This document shows positions 41,998 through 50,719 of a DNA stretch of 64,000 bases, piece after piece (the stretch's first letter is position 1; every line of letters starts with the position of its first letter). This stretch comes from Hymenobacter terricola (GTDB lineage: Bacteria > Bacteroidota > Bacteroidia > Cytophagales > Hymenobacteraceae), in NCBI RefSeq assembly GCF_017921975.2, contig NZ_JAGEMO020000015.1:1-64000 (forward strand), given 5' to 3'. The position numbers and the translations under genes were made by a program. Below the pieces are notes generated by a model. The model searched no databases. It had not been told where the DNA came from and saw nothing but the letters and a program-made list of their open reading frames with translations.

Positions 41998-43103
41998 ATG
42001 CGCCCGTTTCTATTCGTCCTCCTGCTCCTCATTGCTCCTCATTGCCGCCGTGGCCCCGGCCCAAACCCTGCCGCCTGACCTCGTGCACGCCGGCTACACC
42101 TGGGATGCGAAGCGGCACCAGCGCCTGCCCATTTCAGCCGAGGAAGCCGCGCTGCCGGCCATTATTCTGCGCGATTACACGAGCCTGGAATACTACTTCG
42201 ACCGGAGCCGGAAGGACCTGCGCCTCTTCACCACCGAGCACCGCATCGTGCGCGTGAATTCGTCGGACGGCATCGAGCGCTTCAACAAAATTGTGGTGTC
42301 GGTGCTGGAATCCGGCGCGCCGGTGGCCATCAGGGCCCGCACCATCAGCCCGCGGGGCGAGGTGCACGAGGTGCAGGCCGCCGACATGAAGGAGCTGAAA
42401 GACCAGCAGGGCGGCCGGGGTTTCCGCGTCTTCGCCGTGGATGGCGTGGAGAAGGGCAGCGAAGTGGAATACTACTACACCCGCGAGCGGCCGTTCAACC
42501 ACTTCGGCAGCGAGATTTTGCAGAGTGAAACGGCCGTCCGCGACGTGACGTTCGAGCTGATTTCGCCCGAGGCCCTGACGTTTGAAGCCCGCGTGTACCA
42601 CGGCCCGGCCGTGACCGTGGATACGGCGCTGGCCGGCCACCGCATCCTGCGCATTGCCCTAAAAACCGTGCCTGCGCTGCGCGAAGAGGCTTTTGCCAGC
42701 GTGCCGGCCCAGCGCATGCGCGTGGAGTACAAGCTGGCCTACATCGCCAGCAAGGGCCCGGCGCGCCAGTTTACCTGGGCCGATGCCAGCCAGTATGTGT
42801 ACCGCACCATGACGGCCCTGAGCAAGGACGACGTGAAGGCCGTGGCCAAGGTGCTGGCCGCCGCCCGGCTGCCCACCGCCGGCCCGCTGCCCAAGCGCAT
42901 TGCCGCCGCCGAAAACTACGTCAAGCTCAATTTCAACCTCGAAGAAGGCGCCTACCCCAACGTCCAGTAGATGGCCACCCACAACGCGCCCGAAACCGGT
43001 TTCAGCCACCTGCTGGCGGCCATCTACCGGACGTTGGGGATTGATTTTGAGCTGGTGGTGACACTTCAACAAAGTAGTGCTGGTGCTGGATAAGAAAAGC
43101 TAG
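41998..43103 (+). pseudogene. Second degraded DUF3857/transglutaminase-type gene
   Basis: Paralogue-type neighbour. The ATG at 41998 starts a signal peptide, but a 10-base tandem duplication (GCTCCTCATT at 42024 and 42034) shifts the frame. The remaining frame (42032-42970) carries a DUF3857-like domain, for example LRDYTSLEYYFDRSRKDLRL, EYYYTRERPFNHFGSEILQS and AENYVKLNFNLEEGAYPNVQ. A TAG at 42968-42970 cuts it, after which the same frame continues MATHNAPETGFSHLLAAIYR, where the transglutaminase core should follow. That core is lost, and only a short C-terminal piece (HFNKVVLVLDKKS in another frame) ends at 43103. Non-functional. Confidence 0.82.
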
Positions 43104-43264
43104 CAGACGCGTAGCGCCGCTGTGATGCGCTCTACCGTCGGCAAGCCCCGCCGGGACTTGAAATTTTCCGGAGATTCTTGGCTCTACCGATGGGTAGCCC
43201 TACCGGGTACGGCCCCGCCGGGGCTCACAAACGGCGCAGATGTTATGCTTGCAGCGTAAATGCC

Positions 43265-43272
43265 TAACTTCA
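43265..43272 (+). promoter_or_regulatory. -7-like element for the DUF4442 gene
   Basis: TAACTTCA, 4 bases before the ATG, in the same place as in deoC and the PPC gene. The match is partial. Confidence 0.4.
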
Positions 43273-43276
43273 CGCC

Positions 43277-43777
43277 ATGACTACTGCCACCACCGACACG
43301 CCCCAGGCCGCCGCTTTCCGCCGCCAGGTCCTCAACCCAGTCAAGCTGAAGCTGTTTATGCTGCAAAAGCTGCCCATGGCGTGGCTGGCAGGCCTGCGCC
43401 TCACGCAGCTCACGCCGGAGGCAGCCACGGTCACTGTTCGCTACAAGTACCTCACCCAGAATCCGTTTCGCAGCCTCTATTTCGCCTGCCTGGCGATGGC
43501 GGCCGAGCTGGCCAGCGGCATCCAGTCGATGATGCACGTGCAGGCCGGCGGGCCGGTTTCCATGCTGGTCACGGGCATCCAGGGTACTTTCACCAAAAAA
43601 GCCGTGGGCCTCATTTCCTTTACCTGCCCCGACGGCCTGCACATCGCGCAAGCCATTGCCGAGAGCCGCGCCACCGGCGAAGGCCGCACCGTGGAATGCA
43701 CCAGCACCGGCGTGGACGAAGCCGGCGATGTAGTGGCCATATTTCGCCTCACCTGGTCGTATCGGGCAAGGAAGTAG
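43277..43777 (+). CDS. DUF4442 domain protein (hotdog-fold thioesterase-like)
   Basis: 166 residues. NPFRSLYFACLAMAAELASG matches the conserved helix of DUF4442/PaaI-like hotdog proteins, followed by the SMLVTGIQGTFTKKAVGLIS strands and a FTCPDG.H segment. The family may hydrolyse acyl-CoA thioesters, but the catalytic residue of typical PaaI proteins is not clearly present, so the activity is uncertain. It is a cytoplasmic single gene. The start is set by the first ATG after the -7 element. Confidence 0.85.
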   Translation: MTTATTDTPQAAAFRRQVLNPVKLKLFMLQKLPMAWLAGLRLTQLTPEAATVTVRYKYLTQNPFRSLYFACLAMAAELASGIQSMMHVQAGGPVSMLVTGIQGTFTKKAVGLISFTCPDGLHIAQAIAESRATGEGRTVECTSTGVDEAGDVVAIFRLTWSYRARK

Positions 43778-43793
43778 CGGGCGCCGGATACGG

Positions 43794-44168
43794 CTACTTC
43801 CCTGAGTTTTGAATTAACTGGACCAATAGGTCCAGTTTTCCGTTCATGCCGTTCATGTCGGTTTTCATGCCGTTTATGTCGGTTTTCATACCGTTCATGT
43901 CGGTTTTCATGCCGTTCATGTCGGTTTTCATACCGGCCATGTCGGTTTTTATGCCGTTCATGTCGGCCTTTATTTCGATAATATCGGCCTTCATTTCCAT
44001 CTGCTCACGTAGAAGGAAACTGATGTTATCACCTTGTTGGGCAACTGCAGTTGTTAGCTGGCCGACGGCTCCACTTAACTGCTTCAGCTGATAGGTGTGC
44101 CGGTCAAGGACGGTCAAGGCCTCAGAGAGGAGCGGTTCGAGCTGGTTGAGGCGGTCGTCGGCAGTCAT
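43794..44168 (-). CDS. Small coiled-coil protein with perfect heptad repeats
   Basis: 124 residues, starting MTADDRLNQLEPLLSEALTV. After about residue 50, a run of seven-residue units (MNGIKTD, MAGMKTD, MNGMKTD twice, INGMKTD, MNGMN) forms a strongly amphipathic coiled coil. The DNA shows 21-base tandem copies (GTTCATGTCGGTTTTCAT type) at about 43845-43972. The helix probably mediates oligomerisation, and no enzymatic part is visible. It follows the diadenylate-cyclase-type gene on the same strand after 78 bases and may be co-transcribed. The family is not recognised. Confidence 0.62.
   Translation of the reverse strand: MTADDRLNQLEPLLSEALTVLDRHTYQLKQLSGAVGQLTTAVAQQGDNISFLLREQMEMKADIIEIKADMNGIKTDMAGMKTDMNGMKTDMNGMKTDINGMKTDMNGMNGKLDLLVQLIQNSGK
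43845..43972. repeat. Tandem 21-bp repeats in the coiled-coil gene
   Basis: About six near-identical 21-base units (ATGCCGTTCATGTCGGTTTTC with small changes) encode the MNGMKTD heptads. Low divergence suggests slippage-type expansion and contraction. Confidence 0.82.
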
Positions 44169-44246
44169 GTGTTTATGGTCGGTGTATTGGGAGCTGCCCG
44201 AATTTAAGCCAGAATTCTGAAATGAATACGTTGAAGATGGGAACAA

Positions 44247-45746
44247 CTACTCCTGCACCGACGTAATCACATCCACTAGCCCGTCTTCGCTCACCACAAT
44301 GGCGATGCAGGGGTAGGCCGAGCTTTCCACGTAGCGCAGGGCCGAATTGTAGCGGGCGCCGCGGGTGCTGTCGCCCCGGCCGGAAGCGCGGCCGTCGAGG
44401 ATGACGCCGATGGAATAGCAATAGCCCTCGGGGTCGAGCAGCACGGCCCCATCAATGCTGGTGACGAGGCGGGTGATGAGCGGCGTAAGCGGCACGGGCT
44501 CAATGAGCGTGCATTGCAGCTTAAGGCGGTCGGCTTCGGCCAGTGCCTCGGTGGTGATGACCAGCATGGTGCCGTGCTTCTGGCGGCTGGCTTCGAGCAC
44601 CACGTCCCAGAGTCGCTCTACTTTGGCTGTATCGGTGAGGGTGAAGGTGCGCTTGAGGGCCCGGCGGAAGCCCGTGCGGCTGAGGCGCGTGCGCGGCAGG
44701 CCGGGCAGCCCGTAGTGCGAGCGCAGCAGCGTGTGGCTGGCGTGTTGCAACTCCCAGGCGTAGTGCGTGATGAAGCTGATGACGAACAAATCCTCTCGCT
44801 CGGCATCGTAATGGTCGATTTGGCGGCCCAGGGCGTACACGTTTTCGCCGTCGGCGAGCAGGTGCACGTCGGGCGTGGTCATCTCCAGCAGCTTGCGCAC
44901 GGCGCGGTAGTCGGTGAGCTCGGTGGGGCAGGTGAGGGCAAAAACTTCCTCCAGGTTGGGGTGGCCGCGGCGGGCCAGCAACAGTTTGCCCACGCCCTCG
45001 GCGCCCTCGTAGCGCAGGCTGCTGATGGTGTTGCAGGTGGCAAACAGCTTGGTGATGGACGGGTCGAGGCCCAGGGCCTGGGCGGGCGTGTCCAGGAACG
45101 TTTTGCCGGCGCTGCGCAGCAGCTCCTCGCTTTCGCGGGGCCGCACGAAGATGCTGGCGCCGGGCTCGGGCTCGCTCAGGGCTTTCACGCCTTCTTCGTT
45201 GAAGCGGTACATGGCCGCCACCAGCAGCGACGAGGCCAGGGGCCGGCCGTCGGTGTAGAAGCGGAAGGGGCGCAGCGAAGGGTAGGAGCGCAGCGGCTTG
45301 CGCTGCAGGCGCAGCACCGTGACCACGAAATACCCGCGAATCATGACCGGCCAGCCGGCAAAGTGCTGGTAGGTGGCGTGCTCATCCAGCTCATCCAGGG
45401 TTTGCTGCACGGCATCGCGCACGCCCAGCCCCTCGTGCTTGCGCCGAATCATGGCCGGCGTCACGTCGTCGCGCTCGATGTAGGGACGAGGCGTGGCCTC
45501 CTGAATAAGGCGGCCGCGGGACACGGCGTCGCAAAAAGGCTCGAAGGGCAAGCCGCTTTCTTCGGGTTCGAGGCAGCGGGCGGGCAGGCTGGCGTCGATG
45601 GGCAGGGCCAGCAGCAGCACATACGGTTTCAGGTCGTCGTCGAGGGCATCGAACAACTCTTTCGCCAGGGCCTGGGCCGCAAGGCGGTAGCGCGCCTGGT
45701 AGGGCCAGAGCAGGATAGGACCGGGGGCGAGAACGGAAGTGGGCAT
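44247..45746 (-). CDS. Diadenylate-cyclase-domain (DAC/DisA_N-like) protein with large unassigned N-terminus
   Basis: 499 residues. The last 75 residues look like a DAC domain: SIDGAVLLDPEGYCYSIGVI with the DGA motif at about 432-434, then GDSTRGARYNSALRY (about 458-472) in place of the GTRHRAA motif of DisA/CdaA, and IAIVVSEDGLVDVI (about 482-495). If active it would make c-di-AMP from two ATP. The first 420 residues have no recognised domain; they fit the loosely described sensor-domain groups sometimes fused to DAC domains, but this is inference. There is no membrane segment or signal. The start was chosen at MPTSVLAPG (45746). The coiled-coil gene lies downstream on the same strand. Confidence 0.8.
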   Translation of the reverse strand: MPTSVLAPGPILLWPYQARYRLAAQALAKELFDALDDDLKPYVLLLALPIDASLPARCLEPEESGLPFEPFCDAVSRGRLIQEATPRPYIERDDVTPAMIRRKHEGLGVRDAVQQTLDELDEHATYQHFAGWPVMIRGYFVVTVLRLQRKPLRSYPSLRPFRFYTDGRPLASSLLVAAMYRFNEEGVKALSEPEPGASIFVRPRESEELLRSAGKTFLDTPAQALGLDPSITKLFATCNTISSLRYEGAEGVGKLLLARRGHPNLEEVFALTCPTELTDYRAVRKLLEMTTPDVHLLADGENVYALGRQIDHYDAEREDLFVISFITHYAWELQHASHTLLRSHYGLPGLPRTRLSRTGFRRALKRTFTLTDTAKVERLWDVVLEASRQKHGTMLVITTEALAEADRLKLQCTLIEPVPLTPLITRLVTSIDGAVLLDPEGYCYSIGVILDGRASGRGDSTRGARYNSALRYVESSAYPCIAIVVSEDGLVDVITSVQE

Positions 45747-45846
45747 GGGCGGGAATGCGAAAAGCTTCGCAGCGATGAACGATAAGGACGAAAAACGAGC
45801 CGCCAGATGCCCGGGCAACGCGCCGCCGCGCTGTCCCGCTCCGAGG

Positions 45847-46659
45847 CTACAATTGGAATAGAACCGGCAACACCATCTTTTGCTTTATGGGCTTTCCCTG
45901 GAACGTGGCCGGCTCCCACTTTGGTGCCGTCTTAATCAGGCGCAGGGCTTCGTCGTCGAGGCCAGAGCCCAGCTTTTTTACCACGCGGGCATCGGTCAGG
46001 CGGCCATCGGTTTGCACCATGAACTCGACCAGGACCTTGCCCTCAATCTTACGTTGGCGGGCCAGCAAGGGGTATTGCTGGTTTTTTTCAATCCAGTCGA
46101 AGAAAACCTGGGTGCCGCCCACGGGCTGAGTGGGGCGGTCGGGCGCCACCACGGCGGGCCGGTCGGGGTGGGCCGAAGCGGCAATGTCGGCGGCCGAGGT
46201 GGTGATGGGCCGCTCCTTGCCCGGCAGCACCACCGTTTCGCTACCCGGCGACATCACGAACGACACCGGCACCACCACGCGCTGGCGCACCACCTGGTTG
46301 CGGTGCTTGGCGGGCGTCCACTGCGGGCCGCTTTTGATGAGGCGAATGGCTTCGGCATCCAGTTCCGGCGCCACCGGCGCTTCCACTTTTACCTCGTTCA
46401 CGGTCCCGGTTTTTTCCACCACGAAGCTCACCTTCACGGTGCCCTGAATGCCTTGTTGCATGGCGGTGGCGGGGTAGCGCTGGTGGTCGGCCAGGAACTG
46501 CGCATACTTTTCGGTGCCGCCCAGTGGCACGGCGGGCTGCTGCACCGAGTCGTACACCTGCGTGGCCGAGGGCTTGGGGGGCATCTTCCGCTTCTGGGCG
46601 CGGGCGCTGAAACTGAAGAAGCTAAGGCAGACGAGGAGCAGGAGCAGCGGGGATTTCAT
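45847..46659 (-). CDS. Secreted TonB C-terminal domain protein (two TonB_C domains)
   Basis: 270 residues with a signal peptide (MKSPLLLLLVCLSFFSFSAR then AQ). Two TonB_C domains follow, about 55-150 (GTEKYAQFLADHQRYPATAM ... GTVKVSFVVEKTGTVNEVKV) and about 185-270 (QQYPLLARQRKIEGKVLVEF ... DDEALRLIKTAPKWEPATFQ). Unlike classical TonB there is no permanent N-terminal membrane anchor and no Pro-rich span, so it is probably a soluble periplasmic relative rather than the energy transducer itself. Such double-domain proteins are common in Bacteroidota with unknown partners. The start was set at 46659; an upstream in-frame ATG gives an unlikely extension. Confidence 0.85.
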   Translation of the reverse strand: MKSPLLLLLVCLSFFSFSARAQKRKMPPKPSATQVYDSVQQPAVPLGGTEKYAQFLADHQRYPATAMQQGIQGTVKVSFVVEKTGTVNEVKVEAPVAPELDAEAIRLIKSGPQWTPAKHRNQVVRQRVVVPVSFVMSPGSETVVLPGKERPITTSAADIAASAHPDRPAVVAPDRPTQPVGGTQVFFDWIEKNQQYPLLARQRKIEGKVLVEFMVQTDGRLTDARVVKKLGSGLDDEALRLIKTAPKWEPATFQGKPIKQKMVLPVLFQL

Positions 46660-46828
46660 ATGGTATGGAATGGAATAGCGAACAGGGATTGAATTAAAAT
46701 AAGCACTACACTTACAAAGAACGCACCCAGAACACACTGCGCCGAAAAAACCTTGCCCGTACCTGCGGTAATCAAAGGGGCTGACGTTCTTTGTCGCCAT
46801 TTACTTTCACCGCCAGCCCTTTTTTGCC

Positions 46829-47260
46829 ATGAGCGAGCACCCCACCTCCCGCGCCCCCGAGCCCGTGGGCGCCTATCCCTACACCCGCCGCGTGGGCAAC
46901 CTGCTGTTTCTGTCCGGCGTGGGCCCGCGTCAGCGCGGCCAGAACGGCATTCCCGGCGTGCAAATCGACGAGGACGGCAACGTGCTGCAATACGACTTCG
47001 AAAGCCAGTGCCACGCCGTGTTCCAAAACGTGCGCTACATTCTGGAGGAGGCCGGCGCGCAGTGGGACGATTTGGTGGACGTCACCGTTTTTCTTACCAA
47101 CATGAAGGACGATTTTCCGGCGTACAACCGGCTCTACGCCGAGTATTTTGCCACAGCCCAGCCCTGCCGCACCACCCTCGAAATCCTCAGCCTGCCCACG
47201 CCCATCGCCATCGAGCTGAAGTGCATCGCGGTCCTGCCCGAAGCCGGTCGGGAAAATTAA
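46829..47260 (+). CDS. RidA/YjgF family reactive-intermediate deaminase-like protein
   Basis: 143 residues, with GPRQRGQNGIPGVQIDEDGN and RYILEEAGAQWDDLVDVTVF typical of the 2-aminomuconate-deaminase-like RidA branch, which is slightly longer than classic RidA. QPCRTTLEIL gives the conserved Arg that binds the imine or enamine carboxylate. It should hydrolyse enamine/imine intermediates in amino acid metabolism and act as a trimer in the cytoplasm. It is divergent from the TonB_C gene. The start is the ATG at 46829. Confidence 0.92.
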   Translation: MSEHPTSRAPEPVGAYPYTRRVGNLLFLSGVGPRQRGQNGIPGVQIDEDGNVLQYDFESQCHAVFQNVRYILEEAGAQWDDLVDVTVFLTNMKDDFPAYNRLYAEYFATAQPCRTTLEILSLPTPIAIELKCIAVLPEAGREN

Positions 47261-47350
47261 GTTGTTAGCTGTCAGGCTTCCTGGATAGCTTCAGCATCTT
47301 GGCTAACAACGAACAACCCGCTTACTTTTGAACGACTACTTAAACCAGCA

Positions 47351-47384
47351 AAAAGCCCCGCGGCCCAAACCGGGCCACAGGGCT
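47351..47384 (-). terminator. Terminator after the type B cargo gene
   Basis: On the reverse strand, an AGCCC...GGGCT stem extended by GGCCC/GGGCC, followed by TTTTTGC, 20 bases after the stop at 47405. The stem has two mismatches. Confidence 0.6.
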
Positions 47385-47404
47385 GAATCCTGAGAGAAAA
47401 GGCG

Positions 47405-49138
47405 CTATTTCACCACTTCGACCCAGTTTTTGTAGTTCTGGTTGCCGCCGGCGCAGTCGGTGTACTCTATCTGGTAGTAGTACATGCCGGGGCTGTTGTC
47501 GGCGGCCGTCCAGCCCTGAGCGGCGTCGCGGCCGTCGTACACGCGGCGGCCCCAGCGGCTGAATACCTGCAGGTGGTAGTTCGTCACGTTGGCCAGCTTC
47601 GGGCGCAGCACGTCGTTGTAGTTGTCGCCGTTGGGGGTGATGACGTTCGGGAAAATCAGCTTGTCCAGCACCTGAAACGGGGCGGTGGTGGTGCAGCCAT
47701 TGGCCGTGGCATAGGTGACGGTATAGGTGCCCACCGCCGAGGCGGCCAGGTCGACCACGCCCGTGGCGGCATTCACGGCAAGGCCCGCCGGGGCGGTGAA
47801 TACCCCACCCGCCGCTGAAGTTATGGCCGGAGTCGCATTGGGACCGCCTTTATAGAAGGGCGGGCAGGTGTAGCTGAATGGAGGAGCCGGCGGCGAAATG
47901 GTGAGCGTAGTGCTGGCCGTGGCCGCGCAGGGCGTGGTCACGGCGTAGGTGACGGTGTAGGTGCCCGGCGCTGACGCCGCGAGGTTGATGGTGCCCGTGG
48001 TGGCATCCAGCGCCAGGCCGGTGGCGGCGGTGGTGCTGAAGCGGCCCCCGGCCGGCGTGGCCGTGCGCACCGGCAAAGTGCCCGACTGACAGAACGTAAC
48101 CGGAATGCCCGGAACGGAATAAGTTACCACGGCCGCGTTGGGCAGCACGGTCACGGGCACGGCGGTGGAGTTGCCGGATTGTACCCGGCACGTTACCACG
48201 GCCCGGTACTGGGCCGTGGCCGTGGGCCGGATGGTGTACGGCACCGTGGTTGCCCCCGCAATGTTGGTGTACGTCGTGCCGCCATCCGCCGACGACTGCC
48301 ACTGGTAGGTGATGCCGCCCGATACCGTGGCGCCGCTCAAATCCAGCACCACCGGGCTGCCGGGGCACACATTGGCGAGGTTGGCCACGGCCGTGCCGCC
48401 CACCGGCACGCCCAGGCAGTTCGAACCCAGGCTGATGCCCATCACGTTCAGCACCGGGTCGGTGGACGTTTTGGATACGGTGACGCTCTGCACCGACTTG
48501 CTGTAGTTGGCCACGGCCAGGCTCAGCCGCACCTCGTAGATGCGCGGGTCGTTGGACTGGTTATCCACACTGTTATCCACATAGCTCACCCGGCTGCCCA
48601 CGATGATGGCCGGCGTGATGGTGCCCCCGAACCAGTCGGGCACCACAATGTTGGTAAACAGCTGGGTGGTGCCGTCGGTGAAGGTGACGGTGAAGGTTTT
48701 GGGGGCCGTGCTGCCGTTGCCTTCGGTGGCCAGCACCATTACCTCGCTGCACGGCTGCGGGTTGGTGAGGGTGAGGGTGCCCGTGCCGACGCCATCAATG
48801 CGCAGCGAGTTATTGCCGGAGGCCGGCGCCATTTGGTACGTGAGGCCCGGCGTGCTGATGCTGGTGATGAAGCCCGTGGCCGGCAGGGCGCGGGTGGGGC
48901 TAATGCCGGCCGGGTTCACGAACGTGGTGTTGGCGAAGCACCACCGCACCGTGGGAATGCCCCGGTCGACGGTGGCGGTGGTGGAGCTGGCCACGGTGCC
49001 GGCGCCGTTGGCGATTACATCGGCGGTGTAGCCCGTGACGGCGGCTGGCACGTACACGGTTTGGGCCTGGGCGGGCTGTAGGGCCCACGGGCCCAGCAAA
49101 GCGAGCAGGAAAGCGAAGCGCGTAACTTTTGTTCTCAT
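47405..49138 (-). CDS. Type IX secreted protein with gliding motility-associated (type B) C-terminal domain
   Basis: 577 residues. A signal peptide (MRTKVTRFAFLLALLGPWAL, cleavage near PAQAQ) precedes a strand-rich Ser/Thr/Ala-rich N-terminal domain (about 30-250), then SprB/Ig-like repeats (about 250-480). The last 90 residues are the CHU_C/gliding motility-associated domain (LIFPNVITPNGDNYNDVLRP ... LQVFSRWGRRVYD ... GMYYYQIEYTDC). That domain is the type B signal for export through the type IX system. It lies on the reverse strand, isolated from other type IX cargo, and its role is unknown. Confidence 0.92.
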   Translation of the reverse strand: MRTKVTRFAFLLALLGPWALQPAQAQTVYVPAAVTGYTADVIANGAGTVASSTTATVDRGIPTVRWCFANTTFVNPAGISPTRALPATGFITSISTPGLTYQMAPASGNNSLRIDGVGTGTLTLTNPQPCSEVMVLATEGNGSTAPKTFTVTFTDGTTQLFTNIVVPDWFGGTITPAIIVGSRVSYVDNSVDNQSNDPRIYEVRLSLAVANYSKSVQSVTVSKTSTDPVLNVMGISLGSNCLGVPVGGTAVANLANVCPGSPVVLDLSGATVSGGITYQWQSSADGGTTYTNIAGATTVPYTIRPTATAQYRAVVTCRVQSGNSTAVPVTVLPNAAVVTYSVPGIPVTFCQSGTLPVRTATPAGGRFSTTAATGLALDATTGTINLAASAPGTYTVTYAVTTPCAATASTTLTISPPAPPFSYTCPPFYKGGPNATPAITSAAGGVFTAPAGLAVNAATGVVDLAASAVGTYTVTYATANGCTTTAPFQVLDKLIFPNVITPNGDNYNDVLRPKLANVTNYHLQVFSRWGRRVYDGRDAAQGWTAADNSPGMYYYQIEYTDCAGGNQNYKNWVEVVK

Positions 49139-49468
49139 CGGGTGGTGAGGGGTGAAAAAAGAGGGGAGGGGGGGTGGAAAAACTGCCTAAATGTAGACGA
49201 TTACCCCCACAATAAATGGTCCAACTAACACAATGTCTACCACCAAATGGGCGTTATTTGCCAAAGCGCGCTTGTTCAGCTTATCTGCCTCCCCGCGCTG
49301 CCAGGGCCGGTCTGGTGGCTGCCAGCCGTCATTCCCCGGTTCGGTGCCGGGCACCAGCAGCGGCCCGCCAGCCGGTAGAATGCCCGCAAAATGAACCCAG
49401 CGGGCCACGGCCCGCGCAGCATAGGGCACACCGCTGGCCCTGTCTTCTCCTCACCTTTTCCCCTTTGC
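49139..49468. other. Intergenic region between two divergent genes
   Basis: No gene is found. It serves as the promoter region of the reverse-strand type B cargo gene and the bestrophin gene. Short inverted pair GTAGAC/GTCTAC; weak -7-like TACATTTA on the reverse strand near 49188-49195. Confidence 0.5.
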
Positions 49469-50422
49469 ATGTACGTTCGCAATAATCTTCGTTTCTCCGT
49501 TATCCGCCGCCTGACCTGGCGCGGGCTGGTGATTTTTATTTTCTATGATTTTCTGATATGCGTGCTCTACGGGCCGTTGCGCATGCATTTTCTGGATATT
49601 CCGTGGCAGCCGGTGGCTACGCTGGGCACGGCGGTGGCCTTCTACATCGGCTTCAAAAGCAACGGCAGCTACGACCGGTTCTGGGAGGGCCGCCAGCTGT
49701 GGGGCAGCATCGTGAACACCAGCCGGGTGTGGGCCATTCGGGCGTTTCACTTCGTGGAGCCCCTGCCCGGCGACCGCCTGCCCGATTCCGAAGACCTGCT
49801 GCACCTGCACCGCCGCCTGCTCTACCGCCAGATTGCCTGGGTGAATGCCCTGCGCCTGCACCTGCGCCGCCAAACCGCCGAGCTTTGGGACACCGACGTG
49901 GCCCCCTTCCTCGACCCCACCGAGGACGTGGACGTGCGCCTGCTGAGCAACCCGCCCACCCACTTGCTGCGCCAGCAGAGCAACGAGCTGCGCGAGCTGC
50001 ACCAGCGCGGCCTGCTCACCGAGTTCCGCCACGTGGCCCTCATGGACACCATTCAGGACATGTTCAACGCCCAGGGCGGCTGCGAGCGCATCAAGAATAC
50101 GCCTTTTCCGCGCCAGTATGCCTTTTTCAGCTTCATTTTCGTGTGGGTGTTTGCCGCTGTGCTGCCGCTGGGCCTGGTCGAGGAATTCGACAAAATGGGG
50201 CCCGGCCACGTCTGGCTCATGATTCCCTTCGCCGTGCTGGTGAGCTGGGTGTTCAACACCATTGAAGTGGTGGGCCACACCAGCGAAAACCCCTTCGAAA
50301 ACGACATTTACGACGTGCCGATGACGGCCATCTGCCGCACCATCGAAATCGACCTGCGCGAGCTGCTGGCCGAAACCAAGCTGCCCCCCAAAGCCGAAGC
50401 CGTGGACGACGTGCTGTACTAG
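49469..50422 (+). CDS. Bestrophin-family chloride channel-like protein
   Basis: 317 residues. Membrane segments lie at about 20-40 and 50-70 and again near 215-260. The signature is of bacterial bestrophins (UPF0187): TAVAFYIGFKSNGSYDRFWEGRQLWGSIVN with the conserved Arg/Trp cluster, WVNALRLHLRR and GHTSENPFENDIYDVPMTAICRTIEID near the C-terminus. In prokaryotes these pentamers pass monovalent cations or chloride. The start was taken at 49469 (MYVRNNLRFSVI). It is preceded by a long intergenic region and is monocistronic. Confidence 0.93.
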   Translation: MYVRNNLRFSVIRRLTWRGLVIFIFYDFLICVLYGPLRMHFLDIPWQPVATLGTAVAFYIGFKSNGSYDRFWEGRQLWGSIVNTSRVWAIRAFHFVEPLPGDRLPDSEDLLHLHRRLLYRQIAWVNALRLHLRRQTAELWDTDVAPFLDPTEDVDVRLLSNPPTHLLRQQSNELRELHQRGLLTEFRHVALMDTIQDMFNAQGGCERIKNTPFPRQYAFFSFIFVWVFAAVLPLGLVEEFDKMGPGHVWLMIPFAVLVSWVFNTIEVVGHTSENPFENDIYDVPMTAICRTIEIDLRELLAETKLPPKAEAVDDVLY

Positions 50423-50677
50423 GCCCTTTCTCAGAAAACGGGAACCCCTGCCGCCGGAATTGCCTGAGCAAAGCAAGGCCGCTACGCTTGGCATCGTGCC
50501 CTGCTTTCCGGGTAGTAACGCCTGGTGTCAAAGCGGAGAGCAGCCGCCCGCGCAATAGCCGGTTTTTTGGAGCGGGCGCCGGCCCTGGGCCGCGACTGCG
50601 CGCCGGGCCAGCGGCTTGGCGGCTGCCTGAACGGCTCGCCCCAAAAAAGCGTCTTCAGGCGGTGGCCGGTGATGCCT

Positions 50678-50685
50678 TATCTTCG
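50678..50685 (+). promoter_or_regulatory. -7 element for the PAS histidine kinase
   Basis: TATCTTCG, 34 bases before the start codon at 50720. Confidence 0.45.
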
Positions 50686-50719
50686 CAAGCGCCCTCCTTT
50701 TCGACCCCTGATTTTTTTC

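Noticed and set aside
43845..43972. CRISPR-like tandem repeat
   Set aside because: Units are 21 bases, contiguous and inside an open reading frame, with no spacers and no cas genes.
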